Assembly (NCBI RefSeq): GCF_048820935.1
Contig: NZ_JBMERD010000006.1
Coordinates: 1 to 64,000 of the forward strand
Direction of reading: 5' to 3'
Length of the DNA stretch: 64,000 nucleotides
From: Algicoccus sp048820935
GTDB taxonomy: Bacteria; Pseudomonadota; Gammaproteobacteria; Burkholderiales; Burkholderiaceae_B
In this document: positions 53,146 to 61,353 of the stretch, in pieces
Layout: each line of letters begins with the position of its first letter
How positions within the stretch are numbered: position 1 is the first letter of the stretch
Notes under the pieces: model-generated
What the model was told of the DNA's origin: nothing
Database searches by the model: none
What the model saw: only the letters and a program-made list of their open reading frames with translations
Translations under genes and position numbers: made by a program

Positions 53146-54390
53146 TTGACTGCGACCATGACAACCCCATCCACACCCACTTTCCCAGATCAACCAACGA
53201 CTCAAACTGCTTTGCAAGGGATCCGCATTCTGGATCTCACATCCGTCGTTTTTGGGCCGATGGCAAGTCAGACATTAGCCGACTACGGGGCAGAGATCAT
53301 CAAAATCGAGTCTCCTGCAGGGGACTCCACCCGATACACAGGCCCTGCCCATACGCGGGGTTTGTCAGCCATTTTTCTTGGCGTCAATCGTAACAAGAAA
53401 AGTTTGTGCTTTGACCTAAAACAACCCTCAGCCCGTGAAGCGTTATTACGTTTGGTGGATACAGCCGATGTTCTCATGCACAGCATGCGCCCACAAAAAA
53501 TGGCAGCCTTGGGTTTAGATGAAAAAACACTCTGTGCTCGCAACCCTCGTTTAGTTTATGCAGGACTGTACGGATTCGGTGCAGGCGGTGCTTACGCAGG
53601 TTTACCTGCCTACGATGATTTGATTCAAGGCATGACTGGCGTTGTCGATCTCGTCGAACGGCAAACAGGACAAGCCCGTTATTTTCCAACAATCGCAGCT
53701 GATAAAACCTGTGCCATGACTGCCAGTCACGCAATTTTGGCAGCACTTTTTCAACGTGAGCGCACTGGACGAGGTCAGTTCATCGAAATCCCCATGTTTG
53801 AAAGCATGACTGCGTACATGCTGGTCGAACACTTATATGGACAGCAACTCAAAGACACACAAGAGCCCACCGGCTATCCACGTGCTTTAACACAATGGCG
53901 CAAACCTTATGCCAGCAAAGACGGACTCATTTGTGTCATGCCCTACACTGATCAACACTGGCAGAACTTTCTCAAACAGGCAGGCTACCCTGAACATGCA
54001 GCCGATCCAAGATTTGCCTCTATCGAAGCACGCACTGAGTCCATTGCTCATGTCTATGAGACCTTAGGTGCCATCATTGGAACGCAAACAACCGATCACT
54101 GGCTCAATTTCTGTTCAGAAATTCAAGTGCCTGCAGCCCGTGTCAACCGAATTGACGATCTCTTAAATGATCCACACTTACAAGATGTCGGATTTTTCTC
54201 AGACGTTCAAGACACCGAGGGACATACTTATCGTTATATTCGCAATCCAGTGCGGATGGAACAATCTTATGTCGCACCCACGATGGCCCCACGTTTGGGT
54301 GAGCACTCATGCGAAGTGCTCAAAGAAGCTGGTTTTGATCAGGTGACAATCGATGAAATGCTTAAAACAGGGGCACTCAAAACACTCTAA
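53146..54390 (+). CDS. CaiB/BaiF-family CoA-transferase
   Basis: A class III CoA-transferase of 414 residues that moves CoA between acids through an aspartyl-CoA intermediate. It has LQGIRILDLTSVVFGPMASQTLADYGAEIIKIE at the N-terminus, the KKSLCFDLKQP region, the catalytic-aspartate region PAYDDLIQGMTG and the C-terminal PAARVNRIDDLLNDPHL. It may start at ATG 53146 or ATG 53158. It is divergent from two acyl-CoA dehydrogenase genes. The acid substrate is unknown. Confidence 0.92.
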   Translation: MTATMTTPSTPTFPDQPTTQTALQGIRILDLTSVVFGPMASQTLADYGAEIIKIESPAGDSTRYTGPAHTRGLSAIFLGVNRNKKSLCFDLKQPSAREALLRLVDTADVLMHSMRPQKMAALGLDEKTLCARNPRLVYAGLYGFGAGGAYAGLPAYDDLIQGMTGVVDLVERQTGQARYFPTIAADKTCAMTASHAILAALFQRERTGRGQFIEIPMFESMTAYMLVEHLYGQQLKDTQEPTGYPRALTQWRKPYASKDGLICVMPYTDQHWQNFLKQAGYPEHAADPRFASIEARTESIAHVYETLGAIIGTQTTDHWLNFCSEIQVPAARVNRIDDLLNDPHLQDVGFFSDVQDTEGHTYRYIRNPVRMEQSYVAPTMAPRLGEHSCEVLKEAGFDQVTIDEMLKTGALKTL

Positions 54391-54410
54391 TCAAATAATA
54401 GAATAGAGAA

Positions 54411-54450
54411 GTTATTAAAAAAGGCCGCTTAAGCGGCCTTTTTTAATAAC
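54411..54450. terminator. Perfect 40-base palindromic terminator
   Basis: Both 20-base halves are exact reverse complements. The core AAGGCCGCTTAAGCGGCCTT is flanked on each side by A and T runs, so it can end the CaiB transcript on the plus strand and the cco operon transcript (from 54492) on the minus strand. Confidence 0.92.
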
Positions 54451-54491
54451 TTTCCATATTTGTGCATCAAAACACATCCAACAGATTCACA

Positions 54492-54740
54492 TCAGAATTG
54501 AGGATCACTATCAGTCAGAAATGACTTATTAGGCAACATCAATACGGTCATCAAACTGGAAAGACTGGTCAAAATCCAGAAAAAGAAAAATGAAACGGCG
54601 TAGAAATATTCACGCTCAAAAGGCTGTACCCCTAAAACGGTCACTTCGAGTGGATCCACAAAGGCAAACACAATGGCGCTAATGACACCTGCCACCAAAA
54701 AAGCAGGCCATAACACCAACATCACTGCTCTGGCAGTCAT
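54492..54740 (-). CDS. Small two-helix membrane protein of the cbb3 oxidase cluster
   Basis: An 82-residue hypothetical protein with two hydrophobic helices (VMLVLWPAFLVAGVISAIVFAFV and FYAVSFFFFWILTSLSSLMTVLML). It is the last gene of the cco operon; its ATG overlaps the end of the fixH-like gene by 4 bases, so it is translationally coupled. I do not recognise the family by name. It may be a small assembly factor, though no data support this. Confidence 0.75.
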   Translation of the reverse strand: MTARAVMLVLWPAFLVAGVISAIVFAFVDPLEVTVLGVQPFEREYFYAVSFFFFWILTSLSSLMTVLMLPNKSFLTDSDPQF

Positions 54741-54985
54741 CGAACTTCTCCAACAGATGACTTTTTAGGCGGTTGGGCCAGACCAGGCTTATAGCCCGTA
54801 TCACGTTCCACTTTCAAACCGCGTTTGACGCCACCATCATAAATGGGTTCATCAGAAAAATTGTCAAGCGCTAACTTAATCGTAATTGCACACCCCACGA
54901 CGGCAAGCGCAGGCCCTAGCATCAATAACCAAGGCCAAGGCTCTTTGTACCAAGGCTTTGCGACGTGTTGAACAGCTGAATGCAT
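54737..54985 (-). CDS. Short FixH/CcoH-like membrane protein
   Basis: The 82-residue protein starts with a FixH-type membrane anchor (WYKEPWPWLLMLGPALAVVGCAITI, then LALDNFSDEPIYDGGVKRGLK). FixH/CcoH stabilises cbb3 oxidase during assembly. Usual FixH is about 150 residues with a periplasmic domain; this form stops soon after the helix. That may be normal for this family branch or a truncation. It lies between ccoG and the last gene of the operon, as FixH does. Confidence 0.75.
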   Translation of the reverse strand: MHSAVQHVAKPWYKEPWPWLLMLGPALAVVGCAITIKLALDNFSDEPIYDGGVKRGLKVERDTGYKPGLAQPPKKSSVGEVR

Positions 54986-55002
54986 AGAACCTTCCTACTT
55001 GA

Positions 55003-56550
55003 TTAACGCGGGTAAATAAAACTAGAACGCTCACGAACTTCGGTCACAGCAGCATCCGGATTGTCGGCAGGCTGTGCATGGGTCACAAATTCAATCGGAT
55101 AGGAACCGGACTCTTTAGAGCCATCGTAAGGTGCCTGCACCACGATTGGGAGCATGTAGTTACTTGATGCTGGTACTTCAATCGCCATCGCATCATCATG
55201 ACCCTGGCGGCCCACTCCCACACGCAAGCCATCAATTCCCTGCGCTTCAAGTGTCATTTTAAGGACGTTTTCAGACGAGTTAATAATTTGGACTCGATAG
55301 ACGTTTTCAACCAGACCACCAGGCACTTCACGTCCCAGTGCACCACGATCTCGAATCACGTCCACACGCAAGGTTGTACGAGTCGCCAGTGATCCAAAGA
55401 AAATTGCCACAATCAAAATCATGAGCGTGGTGTAAATAATAATTCTTGGGCGCACCAGACGCTTGCGAACTTGTTGATCAGTGAGACCTTCCTCAATTGC
55501 CCGTTCACTGGTATAGCGAATCAGGCCCTTGGGATAATGCATTTTCTCCATGACATCATCACAGGCGTCAATACAGGCGCCACAGCCAATACACATGTAT
55601 TGCAGCCCATGACGAATATCAATCCCTGTGGGACAGACTTGGACACAAATCCCACAGTCCACACAATCGCCCAGTCCAAGGTCTCTGTGATCTACTTTGC
55701 GTGAACGCGCACCACGAGGCTCACCACGTTTATAGTCATACGTCACGACATAGGTGTCGTTATCAACCATCACACTCTGAAAACGAGCGTAAGGACACAT
55801 GTACTTACAGACTTGCTCCCGCAAGAAACCACCATTACCCCAGGTGGCCAAGCTGTAGAAGAACAACCAAAACCACTGCCACGGGCCCAAGGCTAGCGTA
55901 AAAATCTCACCCCAGAGTCCACGGATTGGTGCGAAATAGCCAATAAATGTAAAACCGGTCCACAGCGCTACCACAATCCACACAAAGTGTTTGGTGAATT
56001 TCAGTCGGAATTTTTTCCACGACCAAGGCGCTTCATCAAGTCGAATTCGTGCAACACGATCGCCTTCAATTTTGCGCTCTATCCACATAAAGATTTCGGT
56101 ATAAACCGTTTGCGGACAGGCGTAACCACAGAACAGACGTCCTGCAATCGCTGTAAATAAGAATAAAGCCAGTGCTGAAATAATCAACAACACAGACAGA
56201 TAGATGACATCTTGTGGCCAGAGCACCATGCCAAAGATGTAAAACTTACGAGCCCCCAAATCAAACAACACCGCTTGCCGGTCATTCCATTGCAACCACG
56301 GCAAACCGTAAAAAATGATTTGAGTAAAGAAGACAAACGCAACCCGCCAAGTCGCAAACAAACCTTTGACGGATCGCGGATAAATTTTTCGGCGCACATC
56401 GTGCAAGCTTTCTTCAAGCGCTAATGCAGCTGATGTTCTTTTAGGTAAAGCACGCTCCACCGCAGGATTCGGAGCCGGACGCCATGCCGGGGGTTGCTCC
56501 TCATTATTCTGACTGGGGAGATTCGAATCCTGTTCTTTATCGGTGGACAT
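55003..56550 (-). CDS. ccoG: Cytochrome oxidase accessory protein CcoG (FixG)
   Basis: CcoG helps copper reduction for assembly of cbb3 oxidase. The 515-residue membrane protein has several N-terminal helices, an RLFCGYACPQTVYTEIFMWIE motif, polyferredoxin cysteines (CVDCGICVQVCPTGIDIRHG and CIGCGACIDAC, two [4Fe-4S] sites), and a C-terminal Ig-like domain. The start is preceded by a long charged N-terminus. It follows ccoP by 21 bases. Confidence 0.94.
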   Translation of the reverse strand: MSTDKEQDSNLPSQNNEEQPPAWRPAPNPAVERALPKRTSAALALEESLHDVRRKIYPRSVKGLFATWRVAFVFFTQIIFYGLPWLQWNDRQAVLFDLGARKFYIFGMVLWPQDVIYLSVLLIISALALFLFTAIAGRLFCGYACPQTVYTEIFMWIERKIEGDRVARIRLDEAPWSWKKFRLKFTKHFVWIVVALWTGFTFIGYFAPIRGLWGEIFTLALGPWQWFWLFFYSLATWGNGGFLREQVCKYMCPYARFQSVMVDNDTYVVTYDYKRGEPRGARSRKVDHRDLGLGDCVDCGICVQVCPTGIDIRHGLQYMCIGCGACIDACDDVMEKMHYPKGLIRYTSERAIEEGLTDQQVRKRLVRPRIIIYTTLMILIVAIFFGSLATRTTLRVDVIRDRGALGREVPGGLVENVYRVQIINSSENVLKMTLEAQGIDGLRVGVGRQGHDDAMAIEVPASSNYMLPIVVQAPYDGSKESGSYPIEFVTHAQPADNPDAAVTEVRERSSFIYPR

Positions 56551-56571
56551 GCCTTAACTACCTATAACAAC

Positions 56572-57516
56572 TTATTGTGAAACAGATGCATTCAACTCGG
56601 AAGGTTGCGAACCTTCTTTGTTTAAGTTCCAAACCCATGCGGCCAGCATACGAATCTGGTCAGATGACAAAATATTCTCCTGAGCAGGCATACTGTTATT
56701 CAGACCATTCATGATGTTGCTCACGATCTGTTTTTCAGAGCTACTGTACAGCCAAACTGCATCAGTCAGGTTAGGTGCCCCTACTAACTTGTTGCCTTTT
56801 CCATCAATACCATGACAGGCAACACAGTGCACGTCATAGTTTTTCTTGCCACGAACGGCTGCCAACTGATTATGTGCCAAATTCGACAAAGAACGCACAT
56901 ACTGTGCAATGTCGACAGCTTCGGCTTCAGTAATCTGTCCTGCAAACCCAGGCATTACACCATTACGACCGTGCGTGATTGTCGCCAGAATGCCTTCTGG
57001 GGTACGTGGATAAATTGGATCACCCTGCTCCAAATTCGGAAAGCTGTAACCACCACGTGCATCAGAACCGTGACACTGTGCGCAGTAGTTCAAAAAAAGT
57101 CGTTGGCCAATTTTTTCTGCCTCTGGATTCTTAGCCAGCTCTTCAATACTCAAATTGTCAAACTTAGCGTAAGTCGGGCGAACGGACTCGGCATAAGCCA
57201 GTGAACGCTCTTCGAGCTCAAGTTCAGTGGTGTAGTTCAAAGCACCACCGTATGAACCCAGACCTGGATACAGATACAGATAGCCCAGTCCAAAGGCACA
57301 CAGCAGCAGATACATCACGATCCACCAGCGTGGCATTGGGTTGTTCAATTCGCGCAAGTCACCGTCCCAGACATGGCCTGTATCGGACACCTCCTGTTCT
57401 TTGGTGATTTCCAGCCATTTACGCTGAGACAGCAACAGCCAGACGCACCAGATCACACCACCTAGCGCAATCGCGGCAATGTAATAACCCCAGAAGCCGC
57501 TTGTAAAGTCATTCAT
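56572..57516 (-). CDS. ccoP: cbb3 oxidase subunit III (CcoP, diheme cytochrome c)
   Basis: CcoP brings electrons into the cbb3 oxidase. The 314-residue protein has two N-terminal hydrophobic segments (GYYIAAIALGGVIWCVWLLL and WWIVMYLLLCAFGLGYLYLY) and two c-type haem sites, CAQCH and CVACH, each followed by its methionine ligand region (NGVMPGFAGQ and NNSMPAQENI). The gene starts 2 bases after the ccoQ stop. Confidence 0.96.
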   Translation of the reverse strand: MNDFTSGFWGYYIAAIALGGVIWCVWLLLSQRKWLEITKEQEVSDTGHVWDGDLRELNNPMPRWWIVMYLLLCAFGLGYLYLYPGLGSYGGALNYTTELELEERSLAYAESVRPTYAKFDNLSIEELAKNPEAEKIGQRLFLNYCAQCHGSDARGGYSFPNLEQGDPIYPRTPEGILATITHGRNGVMPGFAGQITEAEAVDIAQYVRSLSNLAHNQLAAVRGKKNYDVHCVACHGIDGKGNKLVGAPNLTDAVWLYSSSEKQIVSNIMNGLNNSMPAQENILSSDQIRMLAAWVWNLNKEGSQPSELNASVSQ

Positions 57517-57518
57517 GT

Positions 57519-57704
57519 CTACTTGACCTCATTATTTTGATCAGATTGTTTCTTCTGAGTAGGCGCCCCTTCATCAGGGAGATCAAACGGCAAGTTTGCC
57601 GCTTGTTCGTTGTCCTTTCGGCGATGGGCTGAAAAAGCCCACCAGACGATGCCGAAAAAGACCGCCAAACTCAGAATTGTTGCAATGGCGTTCAGTATTG
57701 CCAT
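57519..57704 (-). CDS. ccoQ: cbb3 oxidase subunit IV (CcoQ)
   Basis: A 61-residue single-helix subunit (AIATILSLAVFFGIVWWAF then AHRRKDNEQAA, DLPDEG) that stabilises CcoP in the complex. It lies directly between ccoO and ccoP with nearly no spacing, the standard place. Confidence 0.9.
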   Translation of the reverse strand: MAILNAIATILSLAVFFGIVWWAFSAHRRKDNEQAANLPFDLPDEGAPTQKKQSDQNNEVK

Positions 57705-58394
57705 TTAATTACCTTTTTGTTGGGCTTGAGCCGCTTCTTCACGTGCTTTCGCTTGTGCTTCTAAAGCCGCTTCACGCACACCGGTTCCAAGGCTCTGCAA
57801 GTAAGCAACGATTGCATCTTCCTCGGTTTTACCCTCCATAAAGGCTGGTGCACCATCAATTTCCTCGTCCGTATAGGGCACACCCAGATGACGCATCACG
57901 ATCATACGTTCCTGAATTTTGGTATCAACGAGTTGATTGCGCTGCAACCATGGATAGTTCGGCATATTGGACTCAGGCACCACATCGCGCGGATTACGCA
58001 AGTGAATACGGTGCCAGTCATCCGAATAACGGCCACCCACACGGGCCAGATCCGGACCCGTACGCTTGGAGCCCCACAGGAAGGGGTGGTCGTAGACAGA
58101 CTCCCCGGCCAGTGAGTAATCACCGTAACGCTGAACTTCAGCACGCAACATCCGGATTTGCTGAGAGTGACAACCTACACAACCCTCGCGAATAAAAATG
58201 TCACGTCCCATCAGTTCCAGAGGTGCGTAAGGACGCACCCCAGGTGCCGGTTGTGTCGTTGAGTACTGGAAGAACAACGGCACAATCTGAACCAGGCCCG
58301 CAAAAGTAATCACCAGGAAACTACACAACATCAACCAGCCGATGTTGGTTTCCAACGTCTTATGTGAAAAGAAAGAAGGTTTTTTCTGACTCAT
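57705..58394 (-). CDS. ccoO: cbb3 oxidase subunit II (CcoO, monoheme cytochrome c)
   Basis: CcoO carries one haem c near the catalytic subunit. The 229 residues have one N-terminal helix (IGWLMLCSFLVITFAGLVQIV), the haem motif CVGCH in IFIREGCVGCHSQQIRML, and a late methionine region. It follows ccoN by 8 bases. Confidence 0.96.
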   Translation of the reverse strand: MSQKKPSFFSHKTLETNIGWLMLCSFLVITFAGLVQIVPLFFQYSTTQPAPGVRPYAPLELMGRDIFIREGCVGCHSQQIRMLRAEVQRYGDYSLAGESVYDHPFLWGSKRTGPDLARVGGRYSDDWHRIHLRNPRDVVPESNMPNYPWLQRNQLVDTKIQERMIVMRHLGVPYTDEEIDGAPAFMEGKTEEDAIVAYLQSLGTGVREAALEAQAKAREEAAQAQQKGN

Positions 58395-58402
58395 CTTATT
58401 CC

Positions 58403-59920
58403 TCAGGCCTTGGCCATACCAAGCTCAGGTTTAATCGGATCTTTGGTTTCGGTTGGAACCACAGGGTTCACAGCGCGTGAGCCAACAACCGTTTTGTAAA
58501 CGTTAAAGGCCATTAAGCAAATACCGGTCAGATACAACAATCCACCCAGAAGACGAATCGCGTAAAACGGATACGTTGCTTTCACGACTTCCACAAAGCT
58601 GTATGTCAGTGTGCCGTCCAGTTCGGTCGCACGCCACATCAAACCTTGCATCACACCGGCAATCCACATTGCAGCGATATAAAGCACCACACCAATTGTG
58701 GCAACCCAGAAGTGGATATCAACCAAACGTGTACTCCACATATTGTCGCGTCCCCACAGGCGTGGAATCATGTAGTAGAGCGAACCAAACGTAATCATCG
58801 CGACCCAGCCCAATGCACCTGAGTGCACGTGACCAACCGTCCAGTCCGTATAGTGGGACAAGGCGTTCACGGTACGAATAGCCATCATGGAGCCCTCAAA
58901 GGTCGACATACCGTAGAAGGACAGTGACACCACCATAAATTTCAGGATGGGGTCGGTGCGCAGTTTATGCCATGCACCAGACAGCGTCATAATCCCGTTG
59001 ATCATCCCACCCCATGACGGTGCGAGCAGAATCAGGGAGAACACCATACCCAACGCTTGGGTCCAGTCTGGCAGCGAGGTGTACAGCAGATGGTGAGGAC
59101 CCGCCCACATGTACGTAAACGCCAACGCCCAGAAGTGAACAATCGACAAGCGATAGGAGTAAATGGGACGTTGTGCTTGTTTGGGGATGAAGTAATACAT
59201 CATGCCCAAAAAGCTTGTGGTCAAGAAAAAGCCCACTGCGTTATGCCCGTACCACCACTGAACCATGGCGTCATGCACACCGGCATAGATTGAATATGAC
59301 TTCATCCAGTACACAGGCCATTCCAAGTTGTTCACGATATGCAGCGTGGCAATGGTCAGAATATATGAACCAAAGAACCAGTTCGCCACATAGATGTGTT
59401 TAACCCGGCGTTTTGCAATCGTTCCAAAGAACACAATCGCATAGGCAACCCAGACGAGTGTGATCAGGATGTCGATTGGCCACTCAAGCTCGGCATATTC
59501 TTTGGTGGACGTAAAGCCCATGGGCAGTGAAATCACCGCACCAATAATGACAACTTGCCAGCCCCAGAACGTAAAGGCGGCTAACTTGTCACAGAACAAG
59601 CGAACTTGCGACGTGCGTTGCACCACGTAGTAAGAAGTCGCAAACAAACCACTCCCACCAAACGCAAAAATCACAGCGTTTGTGTGCAAGGGACGAAGAC
59701 GTCCATATGTCAGCCAGGGAATGTCGAAATTCAGCGCCGGCCAAATGAGCTGAGACGCAATAATGACACCAACCGCCATCCCGACGATCCCCCAGACTAC
59801 AGTCATAATGGCAAATTGCCGTACGACTTTGTAGTTAAAGGATTCGGCATTCGTTGCGGTGGCCTCAGACACTCCACCCATCACAGGTGCGGAGGCTGTT
59901 GCTGTAGGCGAACTAGCCAT
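58403..59920 (-). CDS. ccoN: cbb3 oxidase catalytic subunit I (CcoN)
   Basis: CcoN contains haem b, haem b3 and CuB and reduces oxygen at very low levels. The protein of about 505 residues has 12 helices and the cbb3 signatures RLRPLHTNAVIFAFGGSGL (haem ligand His), YVANWFFGSYILTIATLHIVNN, WWYGHNAVGFFLTTSFLGMMYYFIPKQ (active-site His and Tyr region) and GPHHLLYTSLP. ATG 59920 (MASSPTATASAP) has GAGGAAA upstream and is chosen over ATG 59953. A Thr/Ser/Ala-rich N-terminus is unusual but harmless. Confidence 0.97.
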   Translation of the reverse strand: MASSPTATASAPVMGGVSEATATNAESFNYKVVRQFAIMTVVWGIVGMAVGVIIASQLIWPALNFDIPWLTYGRLRPLHTNAVIFAFGGSGLFATSYYVVQRTSQVRLFCDKLAAFTFWGWQVVIIGAVISLPMGFTSTKEYAELEWPIDILITLVWVAYAIVFFGTIAKRRVKHIYVANWFFGSYILTIATLHIVNNLEWPVYWMKSYSIYAGVHDAMVQWWYGHNAVGFFLTTSFLGMMYYFIPKQAQRPIYSYRLSIVHFWALAFTYMWAGPHHLLYTSLPDWTQALGMVFSLILLAPSWGGMINGIMTLSGAWHKLRTDPILKFMVVSLSFYGMSTFEGSMMAIRTVNALSHYTDWTVGHVHSGALGWVAMITFGSLYYMIPRLWGRDNMWSTRLVDIHFWVATIGVVLYIAAMWIAGVMQGLMWRATELDGTLTYSFVEVVKATYPFYAIRLLGGLLYLTGICLMAFNVYKTVVGSRAVNPVVPTETKDPIKPELGMAKA

Positions 59921-60013
59921 GATTTTTTCCTCAAACGTGGTGATACAAAACAAACAAATAAAACTACAAAACCTCAGTTGCGGATGTCAGTGACTCCACT
60001 TTGCTACCCCATT

Positions 60014-60181
60014 CTAACCATCAGAACGGCCACTGGTCGAGTCATCATCATCCAGAACGGACTGACCGCTCTGTTCCGGATCGTCATATTGACCAGAAAA
60101 CACAGCCCACCAGAGGATGGCGGCAATCATCAATATGATAAGAACTGAGACGGGCAGAAGTATATACAGGATTTCCAGCAT
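60014..60181 (-). CDS. ccoS: cbb3 oxidase assembly protein CcoS
   Basis: A 55-residue protein with one N-terminal helix (MLEILYILLPVSVLIILM) and a WWAVFSGQYDD sequence that is typical of CcoS/FixS, followed by an acidic tail with DDDDS. CcoS is required to place haem and copper in CcoN. The start lies 3 bases after the ccoI-like stop (with GGGTGA upstream as ribosome site), and the ccoN gene follows by 93 bases. Confidence 0.88.
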   Translation of the reverse strand: MLEILYILLPVSVLIILMIAAILWWAVFSGQYDDPEQSGQSVLDDDDSTSGRSDG

Positions 60182-60184
60182 TCG

Positions 60185-61141
60185 TCACCCGGCTACCACG
60201 GCTGCGTTCTTTTGTTGATCCGGTGCAGGCATCCGATATAAACGCCATGCATTCAAAATCACTGCCATCGATGACACAAACATCGCAATGGCCGCTAACC
60301 AAGGTGTCACCAATCCCACAGCAGCCAATGGTGTGGTAATCAGATGGAAAATCAAGGAGCCGTAGAGGTTTTGTAAAGAAACACGGCGTGTACCTGCAAA
60401 CAGCTTTTGCATCTGTGCAGGGGTCATGTCAGGACAAGCGCCTAGCGTCGCATGGGTTGCGGCAAGAGAAACCGGTGTTGCCAGCGACAGCGCACAGGGG
60501 CAGCTCATCACCAGAAGCGAGACGGTGACTGATAGTGCATACTCAGGGCTAGTCCCCCACCACCAAGCACCAACGACCGCTGCAATACTGAGCTGGACAA
60601 TCACAAACCAAAAAGCAATTCGATCGGCATATTGCATTAGAGGGGCACGTAAAGCCTCCAGCGCTGACCCGAATTGCTCATCATCGACAGCCATTCTGGC
60701 ACGTTCCTCAAAAAAGCGGGCTGTCAACAAAAATGCAATAAACATGGTGACCGAGTCGTAGTAAACCTCACCTTGACCGGTGAACGTGGCATACATACTC
60801 GGAAAAAAAGACGCTGCAATACTAATCGCAACTGGGACATCCATCGTCATGTGATGACGTGACATGGCACGCATGGCACCTCGCCAAATGGGCCAAGCAC
60901 AGTACAGCAAGACGGGAATGGTCATACACAGGCTAATCCAGCTCATGAAGGTAATGGCTTTATCCATCACATCCAAATCATCATGCATATAGGCATCTCT
61001 GCGCAAATAGCCCGGCAATGCAAACATCATGACTTGCATCATCACCAACCACGCAAGACCCAGCCTAGCCAACGAGCGTCGACGGGCTGAAATTTGCTCA
61101 GGCGTCAAGGCCCGATTGATGGAGAAAAAGGATTTAGCCAT
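60185..61141 (-). CDS. CcoI-like P1B-ATPase membrane domain lacking all catalytic domains
   Basis: The gene is in the ccoI (copper ATPase) place, but the intact 318-residue frame is only the membrane part. Helices lie at about 25-47, 62-88, 101-121, 124-145, 173-194, 203-222, 258-276 and 279-301, with the CPC metal motif at 214-216 (SCPCALSLATPVS). The N-terminal metal-binding domain, the actuator domain (no TGE between helices 4 and 5, just 25 residues) and the phosphorylation and nucleotide domains (no DKTG; about 35 residues between helices 6 and 7) are all absent. The YN of helix 7 is FH. Without these it cannot hydrolyse ATP. It may be a channel, a copper-holding scaffold, or a decaying but still open gene. 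Confidence 0.88.
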   Translation of the reverse strand: MAKSFFSINRALTPEQISARRRSLARLGLAWLVMMQVMMFALPGYLRRDAYMHDDLDVMDKAITFMSWISLCMTIPVLLYCAWPIWRGAMRAMSRHHMTMDVPVAISIAASFFPSMYATFTGQGEVYYDSVTMFIAFLLTARFFEERARMAVDDEQFGSALEALRAPLMQYADRIAFWFVIVQLSIAAVVGAWWWGTSPEYALSVTVSLLVMSCPCALSLATPVSLAATHATLGACPDMTPAQMQKLFAGTRRVSLQNLYGSLIFHLITTPLAAVGLVTPWLAAIAMFVSSMAVILNAWRLYRMPAPDQQKNAAVVAG

Positions 61142-61353
61142 GGCTGAATGTTAAACCAGTCTGCACTGAGATTGCGAGAAAACCGCTTTGAGCACGCTGT
61201 TTTACGTGGATTACGCTTGATTTTAGCAGTTTGAACACACTCGGCAACCTTGATCAACTAAGGCTTGAATGTGTCCACTCAGTTGTGTGCGCTCAGTCGC
61301 GTCTACAATAGATCGCGCAAAAACTCCGCCCTATTCACTCAACCTACCAAACC

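Noticed and set aside
59940..59953. FNR-box-like sequence (TTGTT-N4-ATCAC on the minus strand) upstream of ccoN
   Set aside because: Only 7 of 10 positions match and it lies about 20 bases from the ccoN start codon, too close for normal FNR activation of that gene.
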